Shown here: positions 1 through 8,121 of the stretch, piece after piece | Layout of the letters: the number at the start of each line of letters is the position of its first letter | Position numbering within the stretch: position 1 is the stretch's first letter | Assembly (NCBI RefSeq): GCF_003201475.1 | Contig: NZ_QJJK01000014.1 | Span: 97,020 to 161,019, forward strand | Direction: 5' to 3' | Length of the DNA: 64,000 bases | Source: Chelatococcus asaccharovorans | GTDB taxonomy: Bacteria > Pseudomonadota > Alphaproteobacteria > Rhizobiales > Beijerinckiaceae | Position numbers and translations under genes: made by a program | The notes under the pieces: generated by a model | Told to the model about the DNA's origin: nothing | The model's database searches: none | What the model saw: the letters and a program-made list of their open reading frames with translations, nothing else

Positions 1-2
1 CC

Positions 3-605
3 GACCTCAACTTTGTTTTGGCGACGACCGCGCGCGAGCGCGGCCAGATGAAGCAAATCCTCGGGGCCGATGAGGCCATGGCCGACGTCGCGCGGCGCAG
101 CGCGCTTGGGGAAGGCGTCGGCATTCTCTTCGGCCGCGAGCGATCCGGGCTCGAGAATGATGCCATCGCGCTTGCCGACGCGGTCGTGACCTTCCCGGTG
201 AATCCCGCCTTCGCCTCGCTCAATCTCGCCCAGGCCGTCCTGCTCCTGGGCTATGAGTGGATGAAGATGAACGGCACCGCGCTTCTTTTTGCGACGCCGG
301 AGCGCTCGCCGCCCCCGACCCGTGAAGGTCTCCTGTCGTTTTTCGACTATCTCGAAGGTGAACTGGACAGCTGCGGCTTCTTCGTGCCGGCGCCCAAGAA
401 GCCCGGGATGATCCGCAACCTGCGCAACATCTTTCACCGGATGAAGATGACCGAGCAGGATCTGCGCACCCTGCGCGGCGCCGTCGTCGCACTGGTCAAT
501 GGCCGGCGCGGGGGGCGCAACGCGCCTCACCCAGGCCGGCATGCCGGGGCCGCGATGCCTCCGGCCGCGGATCCGCAGGCCGGGCCGGACGACGCATCAT
601 CATAA
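3..605 (+). CDS. trmJ: tRNA/rRNA methyltransferase TrmJ, 5' end missing
   Basis: This is the C-terminal 200 residues of a SpoU/TrmH-class RNA 2'-O-methyltransferase. The frame is open to the left edge of the window, so the true start lies outside. Visible SPOUT-fold segments are NFVLATTARERG, then GVGILFGRERSGLEN (SAM/knot loop), then FPVNPAFASLNLAQAV (the third conserved motif with the N-x-x-LNLAQAV pattern). The family modifies position 32 of tRNA using S-adenosylmethionine; that role is family knowledge. The C-terminal about 90 residues (from FDYLEGEL) match the helical tail typical of TrmJ rather than the short TrmL/TrmH forms. No partner gene is obvious; murI follows on the same strand after about 110 bp. 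Confidence 0.88.
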   Translation, partial: DLNFVLATTARERGQMKQILGADEAMADVARRSALGEGVGILFGRERSGLENDAIALADAVVTFPVNPAFASLNLAQAVLLLGYEWMKMNGTALLFATPERSPPPTREGLLSFFDYLEGELDSCGFFVPAPKKPGMIRNLRNIFHRMKMTEQDLRTLRGAVVALVNGRRGGRNAPHPGRHAGAAMPPAADPQAGPDDASS

Positions 606-713
606 TTTCCCGTCCCGTGCGGAATTCCGACGCAATTTCAAGGCTTCGGTAACGGACATCGCGCGATATGCTGGAATCTGGTCATCAATGGGTGTGATCG
701 AGGATAGGCCCTG

Positions 714-1637
714 ATGCGTATCGATCGTCCCGCGGACGCGGCCTTTCGGCCGGCCGTCATGCCGCTGCGGCCGCCAAAGGTGCTGGTCTTCGATTCCGGG
801 CTCGGCGGCCTGACCGTGTTCGCCGAATTGCGCAAAGCGCGGCCCGACGCGCATTTCGTCTATGCCGCCGATGATGCGGGTTTTCCCTATGGACGTCTGG
901 GCGAGAGCGATCTCATCGCGCGGGTCGATCGGGTCATGGACCGGCTGATCGCGCAGCATGAGCCCGACATCGTGGTGATTGCCTGCAATACCGCTTCGAC
1001 GCTGGTGCTGCCCGGTCTGCGTGCCCGCTACAGCCTGCCCTTCGTCGGCACCGTGCCCGCGATCAAGCCGGCTGCGGCGACGAGCGCAAGCAAGCGCATC
1101 AGCGTGCTGGCGACGGCCGGCACCGTGAAGCGCGACTATACGCAGGGGCTCATTGCGAGTTTTGCCGCCGATTGCACGGTCACCCTCGTGGGCGCGCCGG
1201 GGCTCGCCGGGCTTGCCGAGGACGCCCTGACGGGTCAGCCCGTCGGCGACGTCGCTATTGCAGCGGAGATCGCGCCGGCCTTCGTCGTGGATGAGGGCGC
1301 GCGCACGGATGTCGTCGTACTCGCCTGCACGCATTATCCCCTGCTGCAGGCCGAGCTCGAGCGGCTCGCGCCCTGGCCCGTCACATGGATCGATTCGGCG
1401 CCGGCGATCGCCCGCCGCGCGGTCCAGCTCCTTCTGGAGCAGGGCTTCGCACCCCATCTTGGCGAGACCGGTGCGTCACCTCCCGCCAAAGCGGTCTTCA
1501 CGGGCGGCGCGATCGTCACCGACCGGCTCCGCGCTGCGCTTGCCGCGCGGGGGCTGCCGGATATCGTCGTCGATGCCATGCCGCTCGCCGGGAGCGAGCC
1601 GGCCGTTGCCGTGGCCCTGGCTGCGTCACGCGCCTGA
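714..1637 (+). CDS. murI: glutamate racemase MurI
   Basis: Converts L-glutamate to D-glutamate for peptidoglycan precursor synthesis in the cytoplasm. The 307-residue product has the family landmarks: VFDSGLGGLTV near residues 25-35, the first catalytic cysteine in VIACNTAS (Cys91) and the second in VLACTHYPLL (Cys205). GAGGA about 9 bases upstream supports the ATG at 714; an internal ATG at 759 would still leave a complete catalytic domain. Length is slightly above the usual 260-290 residues because of the N-terminal extension. It is followed by a hairpin with a T-tract and then rpsD. Confidence 0.93.
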   Translation: MRIDRPADAAFRPAVMPLRPPKVLVFDSGLGGLTVFAELRKARPDAHFVYAADDAGFPYGRLGESDLIARVDRVMDRLIAQHEPDIVVIACNTASTLVLPGLRARYSLPFVGTVPAIKPAAATSASKRISVLATAGTVKRDYTQGLIASFAADCTVTLVGAPGLAGLAEDALTGQPVGDVAIAAEIAPAFVVDEGARTDVVVLACTHYPLLQAELERLAPWPVTWIDSAPAIARRAVQLLLEQGFAPHLGETGASPPAKAVFTGGAIVTDRLRAALAARGLPDIVVDAMPLAGSEPAVAVALAASRA

Positions 1638-1688
1638 CGTCTGCGCGTGCTTGACTTCGCCCGCCGATCGCCATAGAGAACCTCAGCT

Positions 1689-1722
1689 CGCGCGGGCTTC
1701 CCAGCCCGCGTGTTGCTTTTTT
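1689..1722 (+). terminator. rho-independent terminator after murI
   Basis: CGCGGGCT (1691-1698) and AGCCCGCG (1703-1710) form a perfect 8-bp stem with a 4-base loop, followed by TGTTGC and six T residues at 1717-1722. It sits about 50 bp after the murI stop and about 105 bp before rpsD, so it would insulate rpsD from murI transcription. Confidence 0.7.
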
Positions 1723-1827
1723 GCGCACCCGTGATCCGGCCCGCCGGATCTGTCGTTGTCCATCCCGGTCGGATGGGTGAAGAGGAGGGCGCGTTCCTCA
1801 ACCAGCTCGTTGTCGAGAGGACACGCG

Positions 1828-2445
1828 ATGTCGAAGAGAATTGCGGCGAAGCACAAGATTGATCGCCGTCTTGGCCAGAACATCTGGGGCCGTCCGAAGA
1901 GCCCCGTGAATCGCCGCGAATACGGCCCCGGCCAGCATGGCCAGCGCCGCAAGGGCAAGCTTTCGGATTATGGCACGCAGCTGCGCGCCAAGCAGAAGCT
2001 CAAGGGTTACTACGGCTCGATCTCCGAGAAGCAGTTCCGCCGCTACTACCAGGAGGCTATCCGCCTCAAGGGTGACTCCGGCGAGAACCTCATCGGTCTG
2101 CTCGAGCGCCGTCTGGACGCGGTGGTCTATCGTGCCAAATTAGTGCCGACGGTGTTCGCCGCCCGCCAGTTCGTCAACCATGGCCATGTGAAGGTCAATG
2201 GCCGTCGCGTCAACATCCCGAGCTACCTCGTGAAGGCCGGCGATGTGATCGAGGTCAAGGAAGCCTCCAAGCAGCTCGTCATCGTGCTGGAGAGCGTGGG
2301 CCTCGCCGAGCGTGATGTGCCGGATTATGTCGAGGCAGACCATTCCAAGATGGTCGCGAAGTTCGTGCGCGTGCCGACCCTGTCGGACGTGCCGTATCCC
2401 GTGCAGATGGAACCGAACCTGATCATCGAATTCTATTCGCGCTGA
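1828..2445 (+). CDS. rpsD: 30S ribosomal protein S4
   Basis: Primary 16S rRNA-binding protein that nucleates small-subunit assembly. The 205-residue product starts [20 protein letters not shown] and contains the S4 N-terminal domain followed by the S4 RNA-binding domain ([20 protein letters not shown] through [19 protein letters not shown]). The ATG at 1828 is preceded by GAGAGG; the frame is open further upstream, but that stretch does not resemble S4. It stands alone with its own terminator, the usual arrangement in alphaproteobacteria where rpsD lies outside the large ribosomal clusters. Confidence 0.97.
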   Translation: MSKRIAAKHKIDRRLGQNIWGRPKSPVNRREYGPGQHGQRRKGKLSDYGTQLRAKQKLKGYYGSISEKQFRRYYQEAIRLKGDSGENLIGLLERRLDAVVYRAKLVPTVFAARQFVNHGHVKVNGRRVNIPSYLVKAGDVIEVKEASKQLVIVLESVGLAERDVPDYVEADHSKMVAKFVRVPTLSDVPYPVQMEPNLIIEFYSR

Positions 2446-2470
2446 TCAACGGTTCTGCCGTTTCGAGAAA

Positions 2471-2492
2471 GCCGCCTTCGGGCGGCTTTTTT
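2471..2492 (+). terminator. rho-independent terminator after rpsD
   Basis: GCCGCC-TTCG-GGCGGC (2471-2486) is a perfect 6-bp stem with a stable TTCG tetraloop, followed directly by a run of six T. It begins 26 bp after the rpsD stop. Confidence 0.9.
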
Positions 2493-2574
2493 ATTGGGTC
2501 TCTCGCGCAGTCAGGATTCGCGACAGAAGGGGAGCGGTCGCTCTTTCAGGGCTTGTCCCGGCGGGGATTATCCA

Positions 2575-2597
2575 TATAGTTGTATCATGCAACTATA
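2575..2597. promoter_or_regulatory. MarR-type operator upstream of the MarR-GNAT gene
   Basis: TATAGTTG (2575-2582) and CAACTATA (2590-2597) are perfect inverted 8-mers around a 7-base centre that is itself nearly symmetric. The site ends 10 bp before the start codon of the MarR-GNAT gene, inside the likely promoter or leader. The spacing and the TAGTTG half-site are typical of MarR dimers, so autorepression is the simplest reading (inference). Confidence 0.7.
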
Positions 2598-2607
2598 GGG
2601 ATCCCGC

Positions 2608-3567
2608 ATGACTGCCCTTCCATCTGTCGTCGACCCTGTCCGGATCGCCTCGCGCCGGATTGTCCGCGCGCTTGGTTTCATGGGCGGTCCTTTCGCGGGC
2701 ACGGACCTTTCGCCGTCCGCCGTGCATGCGCTGATTGAAATCGAGGCGTGCGAGGGCCTGACGGCGAATGACCTTGGCGCACGTCTGCGCCTTGAGAAAT
2801 CGAGCGTCAGCCGGATGTTGCGCAAGCTTGTCCTGTCGGGAGACGTGACGGAGACGGCCGAGGAAACGGACGGTAGGCGCAAGCGTCTGTCATTGAGCGC
2901 CGCGGGACGAGAGCGCGTCGCGGCGATCCACGATTTCGCCCGCTCTCAGATCGTGGATGCGCTCGCGCGACTTCAACCCGGACAGGACCGGATCGTGCTC
3001 GACGGCCTTCGCCTCTATGCCGCGGCGCTGTCGGACGGCGTTACCGGGCGCCCGTCCGGCTCGTCACATATCGACATCGCGTCCGGCTACCGCACGGGAC
3101 TGATCGCGCGCATCACACAGATGCATGCGCTCTATTATGCGCGCACGTCGGGCTTTGGCCGAAGGTTCGAATCCGTTGTGGCCGGCGGCCTCGCCGCATT
3201 CTGCGACCGCCTGGAGAATCCGGTGAACGCGATCTGGGTGGCGATGCGCGCGGGCGAGATCGTGGGTTCGGTCGCCATCGATGGCGAGGACATGGCACAG
3301 GGACCCGGACCAGGGATCGCGCATCTGCGCTGGTTCATCGTCGACGATTCTGTGCGCGGCGGCGGTGTCGGGAGGAGGCTCATTGCGTCCGCGCTGGCTT
3401 TTGCCGACGACGCGGGCTTTGCCGAGACGCATCTATGGACCTTTGCGGGTCTCACTGCTGCCCGCCACCTCTACGAGGCGAACGGCTTTGACTGCGTCGA
3501 GGAACGCCGCGGCGCCCAATGGGGGAAGGAGGTTCTGGAACAGCGGTTCGTCCGCAAGAGGCCTTGA
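2608..3567 (+). CDS. fused MarR regulator and GNAT N-acetyltransferase
   Basis: The 319-residue protein joins two domains. Residues about 1-145 form a MarR winged helix: GLTANDLGARLRLEKSSVSRMLRKLVLSGDV is the DNA-reading helix-turn-helix and TAEETDGRRKRLSLS the wing. Residues about 165-315 form a GNAT domain, with the acetyl-CoA pyrophosphate loop in VDDSVRGGGVGRRLIASA and a C-terminal GFDCVEERRGAQWGKEVLEQRF segment. Such MarR-GNAT fusions are a recognised family, but the acetyl acceptor is generally unknown. A perfect palindromic operator lies just upstream, suggesting autoregulation. Domain assignment is firm; substrate is unknown. Confidence 0.9.
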   Translation: MTALPSVVDPVRIASRRIVRALGFMGGPFAGTDLSPSAVHALIEIEACEGLTANDLGARLRLEKSSVSRMLRKLVLSGDVTETAEETDGRRKRLSLSAAGRERVAAIHDFARSQIVDALARLQPGQDRIVLDGLRLYAAALSDGVTGRPSGSSHIDIASGYRTGLIARITQMHALYYARTSGFGRRFESVVAGGLAAFCDRLENPVNAIWVAMRAGEIVGSVAIDGEDMAQGPGPGIAHLRWFIVDDSVRGGGVGRRLIASALAFADDAGFAETHLWTFAGLTAARHLYEANGFDCVEERRGAQWGKEVLEQRFVRKRP

Positions 3568-3855
3568 TTTTCGGGCACGCGGCACGCGCTGCAGGTGTTC
3601 AGTGCCGCCACGCGTCGGGTGATTCGCCGAGATCAACTCATAAGTTCGTATATTTCATGGATATCAGAGGGTTTTTTCACATCCTATGATTGTTCCATAT
3701 CAAAAGTACATCTTATGCGTATAAAGACCATGCCCTTGATGAGCCACTGCACAACTTTTATGCGCGCGTGCTCATGGGAGGATGGACAGATTATCACGGC
3801 CGTCGCTTAGCTTTTGCATGCCGGTGGGGATCCGGCGGTTTATGAGGGACTACTC
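3568..3855 (+). other. AT-rich leader of aqpZ, no supported gene
   Basis: These 288 bases are visibly more AT-rich than the flanks, especially 3640-3730. Small open frames exist, but their composition (many Ser, Ile and Met) does not look like that of neighbouring genes. The stretch probably holds the aqpZ promoter. I see no convincing operator. Confidence 0.4.
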
Positions 3856-4563
3856 ATGAAAAAGGCAGCGGCTGAGTTCGTCGGAACATTCGCTCTTGTT
3901 TTTTTCGGCTGCGGCGCGGCAGTTATTGCGGGGATGGGGACCGGGCCGACGGCGATTGATGTGTTGGGCATTGCGACGGCGTTCGGTCTGTCGATCGTGG
4001 CCATGGCCTATGGTATCGGGCCGATATCCGGGTGTCATATCAACCCGGCGGTCAGTCTCGGCGTCTTCGTTGCCGGGCGCATGTCGGCCGGAGACCTGAT
4101 CGTGTACTGGATCGCGCAGGTCCTGGGGGCGCTTGTCGCCGCCGTGGTGCTCTATCTCATCCTGTCCGGCAAGGCGTCCGGCTGGAATGGCGGTCTCGGC
4201 CAAAACGGCTGGGGCGCTGGCCATTTCGGTGAGTATAATCTGACCTCCGCCTTGATCTTCGAGGTGGTTGCGACCTTTCTGTTTCTGGTGTGCATTCTCG
4301 GCGTCACGCAATCCGGCGCTCCCTCCCAGTTCGCCGGCCTTGCCATCGGCTTCACCCTGGTCGCCGTCCATCTCGTCGGCATCAATATCACCGGAACCTC
4401 GGTCAATCCGGCCCGCTCGCTTGGCCCTGCCATCGTTGGCGCGGGAACCAATCCGGGGGCACTCGGGCAGGTGTGGCTGTTCATTGTGGCGCCGCTGATC
4501 GGTGCGGCTATCGCCGGCGTTCTCTTCAAGGTCGGCAGCCTGCTTTCGGCCGACAACAGCTAG
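3856..4563 (+). CDS. aqpZ: aquaporin Z
   Basis: Inner-membrane water channel of the MIP family, 235 residues with six predicted membrane helices. The two pore signatures are intact: CHINPAVSLG in the first half and TSVNPARSLGP in the second, the latter with the Arg of the aromatic/arginine filter. The start MKKAAAEFVGTF at 3856 follows GAGGGAC at a good distance; the frame is open upstream but lacks homology. The TAG stop coincides with the first bases of a dispersed palindromic repeat (4561-4667). Confidence 0.95.
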   Translation: MKKAAAEFVGTFALVFFGCGAAVIAGMGTGPTAIDVLGIATAFGLSIVAMAYGIGPISGCHINPAVSLGVFVAGRMSAGDLIVYWIAQVLGALVAAVVLYLILSGKASGWNGGLGQNGWGAGHFGEYNLTSALIFEVVATFLFLVCILGVTQSGAPSQFAGLAIGFTLVAVHLVGINITGTSVNPARSLGPAIVGAGTNPGALGQVWLFIVAPLIGAAIAGVLFKVGSLLSADNS

Positions 4564-4667
4564 AGCATTTTCGCGTTTCTCCGAATCGCGAAAATGCTCC
4601 ATGTCTTTGTTTTAGCGCATTTTCTTCACGCGAACCGGTGTCCACTTCGCTCGAAAATGCTCTAGAG
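4561..4667. repeat. dispersed palindromic repeat, family A, copy 1
   Basis: This 107-bp element is repeated at 48472-48578 with one mismatch (T at 4663, C at 48574). It starts TAGAGCATTTTCG and ends CGAAAATGCTCTAGAG, so the two ends are inverted copies of each other (4560-4573 against 4652-4665, including CTAG on both sides). An internal hairpin GCATTTTCGCG/CGCGAAAATGC lies near the left end. Its first three bases are the stop codon of aqpZ. Confidence 0.9.
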
Positions 4668-4698
4668 TCCGCTGTGTTTTGAAGGGGGCACGTTGTCA

Positions 4699-4766
4699 TT
4701 CCGGGCTCGGGCCTGTCGGCCCGTCCCGGAATGACACGGTGGCTCCGTATAAATCAGCATGCTCTA
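4699..4766 (-). repeat. dispersed palindromic repeat, family C, copy 1
   Basis: Read on the minus strand it runs TAGAGCATGCTGATTTATAC and continues through CACCGTGTCATTCCGGG into a GC hairpin CGGGCC-GACA-GGCCCG. A close relative with a few substitutions and one indel lies at 21177-21241 on the plus strand. The TAG at its start is the stop codon of the guanidinium exporter gene. It sits in the convergent space between aqpZ and the exporter, next to repeat family A. Confidence 0.8.
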
Positions 4767-5090
4767 AAGAACCTTCAGCCCGATGATCCCGGCCACGATC
4801 ATCGCGATGGCACCGAGGCGCGCCACGGTGGCGGGATCGCCGAACAGCACGATTCCAAGAATGGCGGTGCCGACGGTGCCGATGCCGGTCCAGACGGCAT
4901 AGCCGGTCCCGACGGGCAGCGTTTTGAGCGCGAGCCCCAGCAGGATCACGCTGATGACCATGGATGCGGCGGTGAACACTGTCGGCCAAAGACGCGTGAA
5001 GCCGTCGGTATATTTGAGACCGATCGCCCAGCCCACCTCGAAGAGGCCGGCGATGAAGAGATAGACCCATGCTATGACCGGGGACGACAT
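4764..5090 (-). CDS. gdx: SMR-family guanidinium exporter (Gdx/SugE)
   Basis: A 108-residue small multidrug resistance protein with four membrane helices. The SugE/Gdx-type signature is clear: [20 protein letters not shown] with the essential membrane-embedded Glu, then [20 protein letters not shown] and GIVLFGDPA. Members of this subgroup export guanidinium in exchange for protons (family knowledge). The start at 5090 (MSSPVIAW) is fixed by GGAG just upstream and by the two-hairpin element at 5110-5162, which the longer upstream frame would run into. That element matches a guanidine-II riboswitch and strongly supports the Gdx assignment over a general quaternary ammonium pump. Its TAG stop coincides with a dispersed repeat. 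Confidence 0.9.
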   Translation of the reverse strand: MSSPVIAWVYLFIAGLFEVGWAIGLKYTDGFTRLWPTVFTAASMVISVILLGLALKTLPVGTGYAVWTGIGTVGTAILGIVLFGDPATVARLGAIAMIVAGIIGLKVL

Positions 5091-5109
5091 GATGGGATGC
5101 TCCGTCAGA

Positions 5110-5162
5110 GGCAGGGCCGTCCCCACCGGTTTCGGATGAACCTGCCGGGTCGTCCCGGCAAG
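5110..5162 (-). promoter_or_regulatory. guanidine-II (mini-ykkC) riboswitch
   Basis: On the minus strand two hairpins are separated by a short linker. P1 (5162-5141) has a 9-bp stem CTTGCCGGG/CCCGGCAGG closing an ACGA loop. P2 (5127-5110) has a 7-bp stem GGTGGGG/CCCTGCC, with two G-U pairs, closing an ACGG loop. Two stem-loops with ACGR tetraloops, the second just before the ribosome-binding site, is the defining architecture of this riboswitch. GGAG and the start codon of the exporter gene follow directly, so guanidine binding would be expected to free translation. Confidence 0.88.
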
Positions 5163-5306
5163 GGCGAGAACGAAATCCGGCTTGGATGGAATCGTCTGAT
5201 ACCATCCAAAGGCGATGAATTTGCCCGTCTATCCCTCACGCGGAGCAAGTCCGCGGACGACGGACCTGCTCTGGGCCCCCGATCAACGCAAGCCGCCTGA
5301 ATGCGG

Positions 5307-5861
5307 TCAGCCGAGCTGCTTGAGGAAGCCGGCGAAACGCATCAAGCCTTCCGGCCAGGGGCCATGGCCTGATTCCGCGTTGATATGGCCGCTGTCGCCC
5401 GCGTCAGCGAGCTCCGCGCCCCAAGCGCGCGCATAGGCCTCGGCCTCCGCGAAGCTCGCATAGGGATCCGTCCGGCTCGCCACCAGCAGCGCGGGGAAGG
5501 GCAGCGCGATGTCCGGCACGTCGGCAAAATCCGCCGCGCAAGCATTCAGATCCCGCAAGACACGGCGGCTTGGCGGCGAGACGAGAAAGGCGCCCTTGAC
5601 CACACCCGCCGGCAGATGCGGAGCGGCATGGGCCACCGCCGCGACGCCCGCGCTATGGGCGACGAGCACGACCGGCCGCGTCGCACCAGCGACCCGTTCC
5701 ACCAATCGCTCCCGCCAGGGCGAGAGCGCGAGCCGGGACCAATCGTCCTGCTCCACCCGCGCGCCGGTCGACAGTTTCTCCTCCCACCGGGTCTGCCAGT
5801 GATCCGGCCCGGAGCCGTCGAGGCCCGGCACGAACAGGATATCGAGATCGGCGGCGCGCAT
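5307..5861 (-). CDS. RBBP9/YdeN-type alpha/beta serine hydrolase
   Basis: A compact 184-residue alpha/beta hydrolase. The N-terminal LFVPGLDGSGPDHWQTRWEE is characteristic of the RBBP9/YdeN family. The predicted triad is the Ser in VLVAHSAGV, the Asp in VASRTDPYA and the His in GDSGHINAESGHG. There is no signal peptide, so it is cytoplasmic. The physiological substrate is unknown for this family in bacteria. The gene lies 9 bp downstream of purB on the same strand and may be co-transcribed with it. Confidence 0.85.
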   Translation of the reverse strand: MRAADLDILFVPGLDGSGPDHWQTRWEEKLSTGARVEQDDWSRLALSPWRERLVERVAGATRPVVLVAHSAGVAAVAHAAPHLPAGVVKGAFLVSPPSRRVLRDLNACAADFADVPDIALPFPALLVASRTDPYASFAEAEAYARAWGAELADAGDSGHINAESGHGPWPEGLMRFAGFLKQLG

Positions 5862-5870
5862 GGGGATCCC

Positions 5871-7181
5871 TCAGCTTCGGCCGAAGACGCGGTTGAAGAT
5901 CGTATCGACGTGCTTGAGGTGATAGGTGAGGTCGAAGCAGGCCTCGAGTTCGGATTCCGGAATCCGTTGAATCACTTCGGGGTCGTTCTTCAACAAGGTC
6001 AGGAAGTCGCCTTCGCCGCGCCAGACAGGCATGGCGTTGCGCTGTACGAGGCGATAGGCGTCCTCCCGGCTCACGCCCTTCTGGGTCAGCGCCAGCATCA
6101 CGCGCTGGGAATGCACGAGCCCGCCGAGCCGGTCGAGGTTCTTCTGCATGTTTTCGGGATAGACGACGAGCTTGTCGATGACGCCGGCGAGCCGCGCCAG
6201 CGCGAAGTCGAGGGTGACGGTCGCATCCGGCCCGATCATCCGCTCGACCGAGGAATGGGAGATGTCGCGCTCGTGCCAGAGCGCCACGTTCTCCATGGCC
6301 GGCAGGGCATAGCTGCGCACCATCCGGGCGAGGCCGGTGAGATTTTCCGTCAGCACCGGGTTGCGCTTGTGGGGCATCGCGGAGGAGCCCTTCTGGCCTG
6401 CCGAGAAGAACTCCTCGGCCTCGTAGACTTCCGAGCGCTGGAGGTGGCGGATCTCGGTGGCCAGCCGCTCGATCGAGGAGGCGATCACGCCGAGTGTCGC
6501 GAAGAACATCGCATGGCGATCACGCGGGATGACCTGGGTCGAGACCGGCTCGACCGAAAGCCCCATTTTCTCGGCCACATAGGCCTCGATGCGCGGGTCG
6601 ATATTGGCGAAGGTGCCGACGGCGCCGGAGATCGCGCAGGTCGCGACTTCCTCGCGGGCTGCCACCAGGCGGTCGCGGTTGCGCTTGAACTCGGCATAGG
6701 CCTGGGCGAGCTTCAGGCCGAAGGTGACGGGCTCGGCGTGGATGCCGTGCGAGCGGCCGATGGTCGGCGTCATCTTGTATTCGAAGGCGCGCCGCTCCAG
6801 CGCCGCGAGCAATGTGTCGATATCCTTGAGGAGGATGTCGCTCGCCTTGACGAGCTGCACGTTGAAGCAGGTGTCGAGCACGTCCGAGGACGTCATGCCC
6901 TGGTGCACGAAGCGCGCTTCCGGCCCGACGATCTCGGAGAGATGGGTGAGGAAGGCGATGACGTCGTGCTTGACCTCGCGCTCGATGGCGTCGATGCGCG
7001 CGACGTCGAAGGTGGCGGTGGAGCCTTTCTCCCAGACCTTGTCAGCCGCCTCCCTGGGCACCACGCCGAGATCCGCCAGCGCCGTCGTGGCATGAGCCTC
7101 GATCTCGAACCAGATGCGAAACTTCGTTTCGGGCGACCAGATGGCAACCATCTCGGGGCGGGAGTAGCGGGGGATCATCAC
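5871..7181 (-). CDS. purB: adenylosuccinate lyase
   Basis: Catalyses two fumarate-releasing steps in purine synthesis (SAICAR to AICAR and adenylosuccinate to AMP). The 436-residue protein carries the fumarase/aspartase superfamily signature [11 protein letters not shown], the upstream [10 protein letters not shown] segment with catalytic-site residues, and [18 protein letters not shown]. It starts [14 protein letters not shown], the usual PurB N-terminus. Length is normal for the family. Confidence 0.97.
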   Translation of the reverse strand: MMIPRYSRPEMVAIWSPETKFRIWFEIEAHATTALADLGVVPREAADKVWEKGSTATFDVARIDAIEREVKHDVIAFLTHLSEIVGPEARFVHQGMTSSDVLDTCFNVQLVKASDILLKDIDTLLAALERRAFEYKMTPTIGRSHGIHAEPVTFGLKLAQAYAEFKRNRDRLVAAREEVATCAISGAVGTFANIDPRIEAYVAEKMGLSVEPVSTQVIPRDRHAMFFATLGVIASSIERLATEIRHLQRSEVYEAEEFFSAGQKGSSAMPHKRNPVLTENLTGLARMVRSYALPAMENVALWHERDISHSSVERMIGPDATVTLDFALARLAGVIDKLVVYPENMQKNLDRLGGLVHSQRVMLALTQKGVSREDAYRLVQRNAMPVWRGEGDFLTLLKNDPEVIQRIPESELEACFDLTYHLKHVDTIFNRVFGRS

Positions 7182-7260
7182 CTATTCCTCAGTTGAACAA
7201 GGCTGCTGCACGTTAGCCGCGGCGGCCTGGCTTATGAAACCTTATAGGGCCGCGCGGGCC

Positions 7261-7944
7261 TCACGCCCATTCGCCGCGCGCGGTCTCGGCCGCCTTGCGA
7301 ATGGCCGCGATATGGCCGGCATAATGGGGGGCGCCGTCCTTGAAGACCGCCGAGCCGGCGACGAGCACGTCGGCACCCGCTGCGGCGACGAGCGGGGCCG
7401 TCTCGGCGGTCATGCCGCCGTCGACCTCGATATGGATGCTGCGGCCCGCCGTCATGGCGCGGATCGCGGCGACCTTCTCCACGGCGGAGGGAATGAAGCT
7501 CTGCCCGCCGAAGCCCGGATTGACGCTCATCACCAGCACGAGATCGACGAGATCAAGCACATGGGCGACGGCGACAGGCGGTGTCGCGGGATTGAGCGCG
7601 ACGCCGGCCTTCTTGCCCAGCGCGCGGATCGTCTGCAGCGAGCGATGGAGATGCGGGCCTGCCTCTGCATGAACGGTGATCAGGTCGGCGCCGGCCTTGG
7701 CGAAGGCCTCGAGATAGGGGTCGACCGGCGCGATCATCAGATGCACGTCGAGCGTTTTCGTGGTGAGCGGGCGGATGGCGCGCACGACCTCGGGGCCGAA
7801 GCTGATATTCGGCACGAAATGGCCGTCCATCACATCCACATGGATCCAGTCGGCGCCGGCCGCGTCGATAGCACGCACCTCTTCGCCGAAGCGGGCGAAA
7901 TCGGCGGCGAGGATCGAAGGGGCGATGGTTATGGGGCGATTCAT
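7261..7944 (-). CDS. rpe: ribulose-phosphate 3-epimerase
   Basis: Interconverts ribulose 5-phosphate and xylulose 5-phosphate in the pentose phosphate and Calvin routes. The 227-residue TIM barrel shows [17 protein letters not shown] at the N-terminus, [17 protein letters not shown] with metal-binding residues, and VEVDGG-type motif [13 protein letters not shown] near the end. The start at 7944 ([10 protein letters not shown]) matches family length; the frame extends upstream without homology. It lies upstream of purB on the same strand with an 80-bp gap. The family's dinuclear metal ligands (His, Asp, His, Asp) appear present. Confidence 0.95.
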   Translation of the reverse strand: MNRPITIAPSILAADFARFGEEVRAIDAAGADWIHVDVMDGHFVPNISFGPEVVRAIRPLTTKTLDVHLMIAPVDPYLEAFAKAGADLITVHAEAGPHLHRSLQTIRALGKKAGVALNPATPPVAVAHVLDLVDLVLVMSVNPGFGGQSFIPSAVEKVAAIRAMTAGRSIHIEVDGGMTAETAPLVAAAGADVLVAGSAVFKDGAPHYAGHIAAIRKAAETARGEWA

Positions 7945-8121
7945 CGATAGGGTTGCCGTTGCTGCCAAGAGGACCGGTTGGGATGTGCGAGATCGGCAGG
8001 TAGCATGCCCGCCGCAGAGCGGCAAATCACAGGCGTCGATCAAGCCTCAAGGAGGTGGTGTTTCGGCGCTGAAAAAGCTATGCAGGCGCGTCATTATACA
8101 GCGCGGTTATCGAGGGTTTCC

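Noticed and set aside
3595..3810. Plus-strand open frame of 71 codons upstream of aqpZ
   Set aside because: AT-rich sequence with unusual composition, no ribosome-binding site and no motif. It lies in the likely promoter region.
5385..7196. Plus-strand open frame of about 600 codons opposite purB and the RBBP9-type gene
   Set aside because: It is the antisense frame of purB, kept open by high GC. Its His/Glu/Gly-rich translation matches no family.
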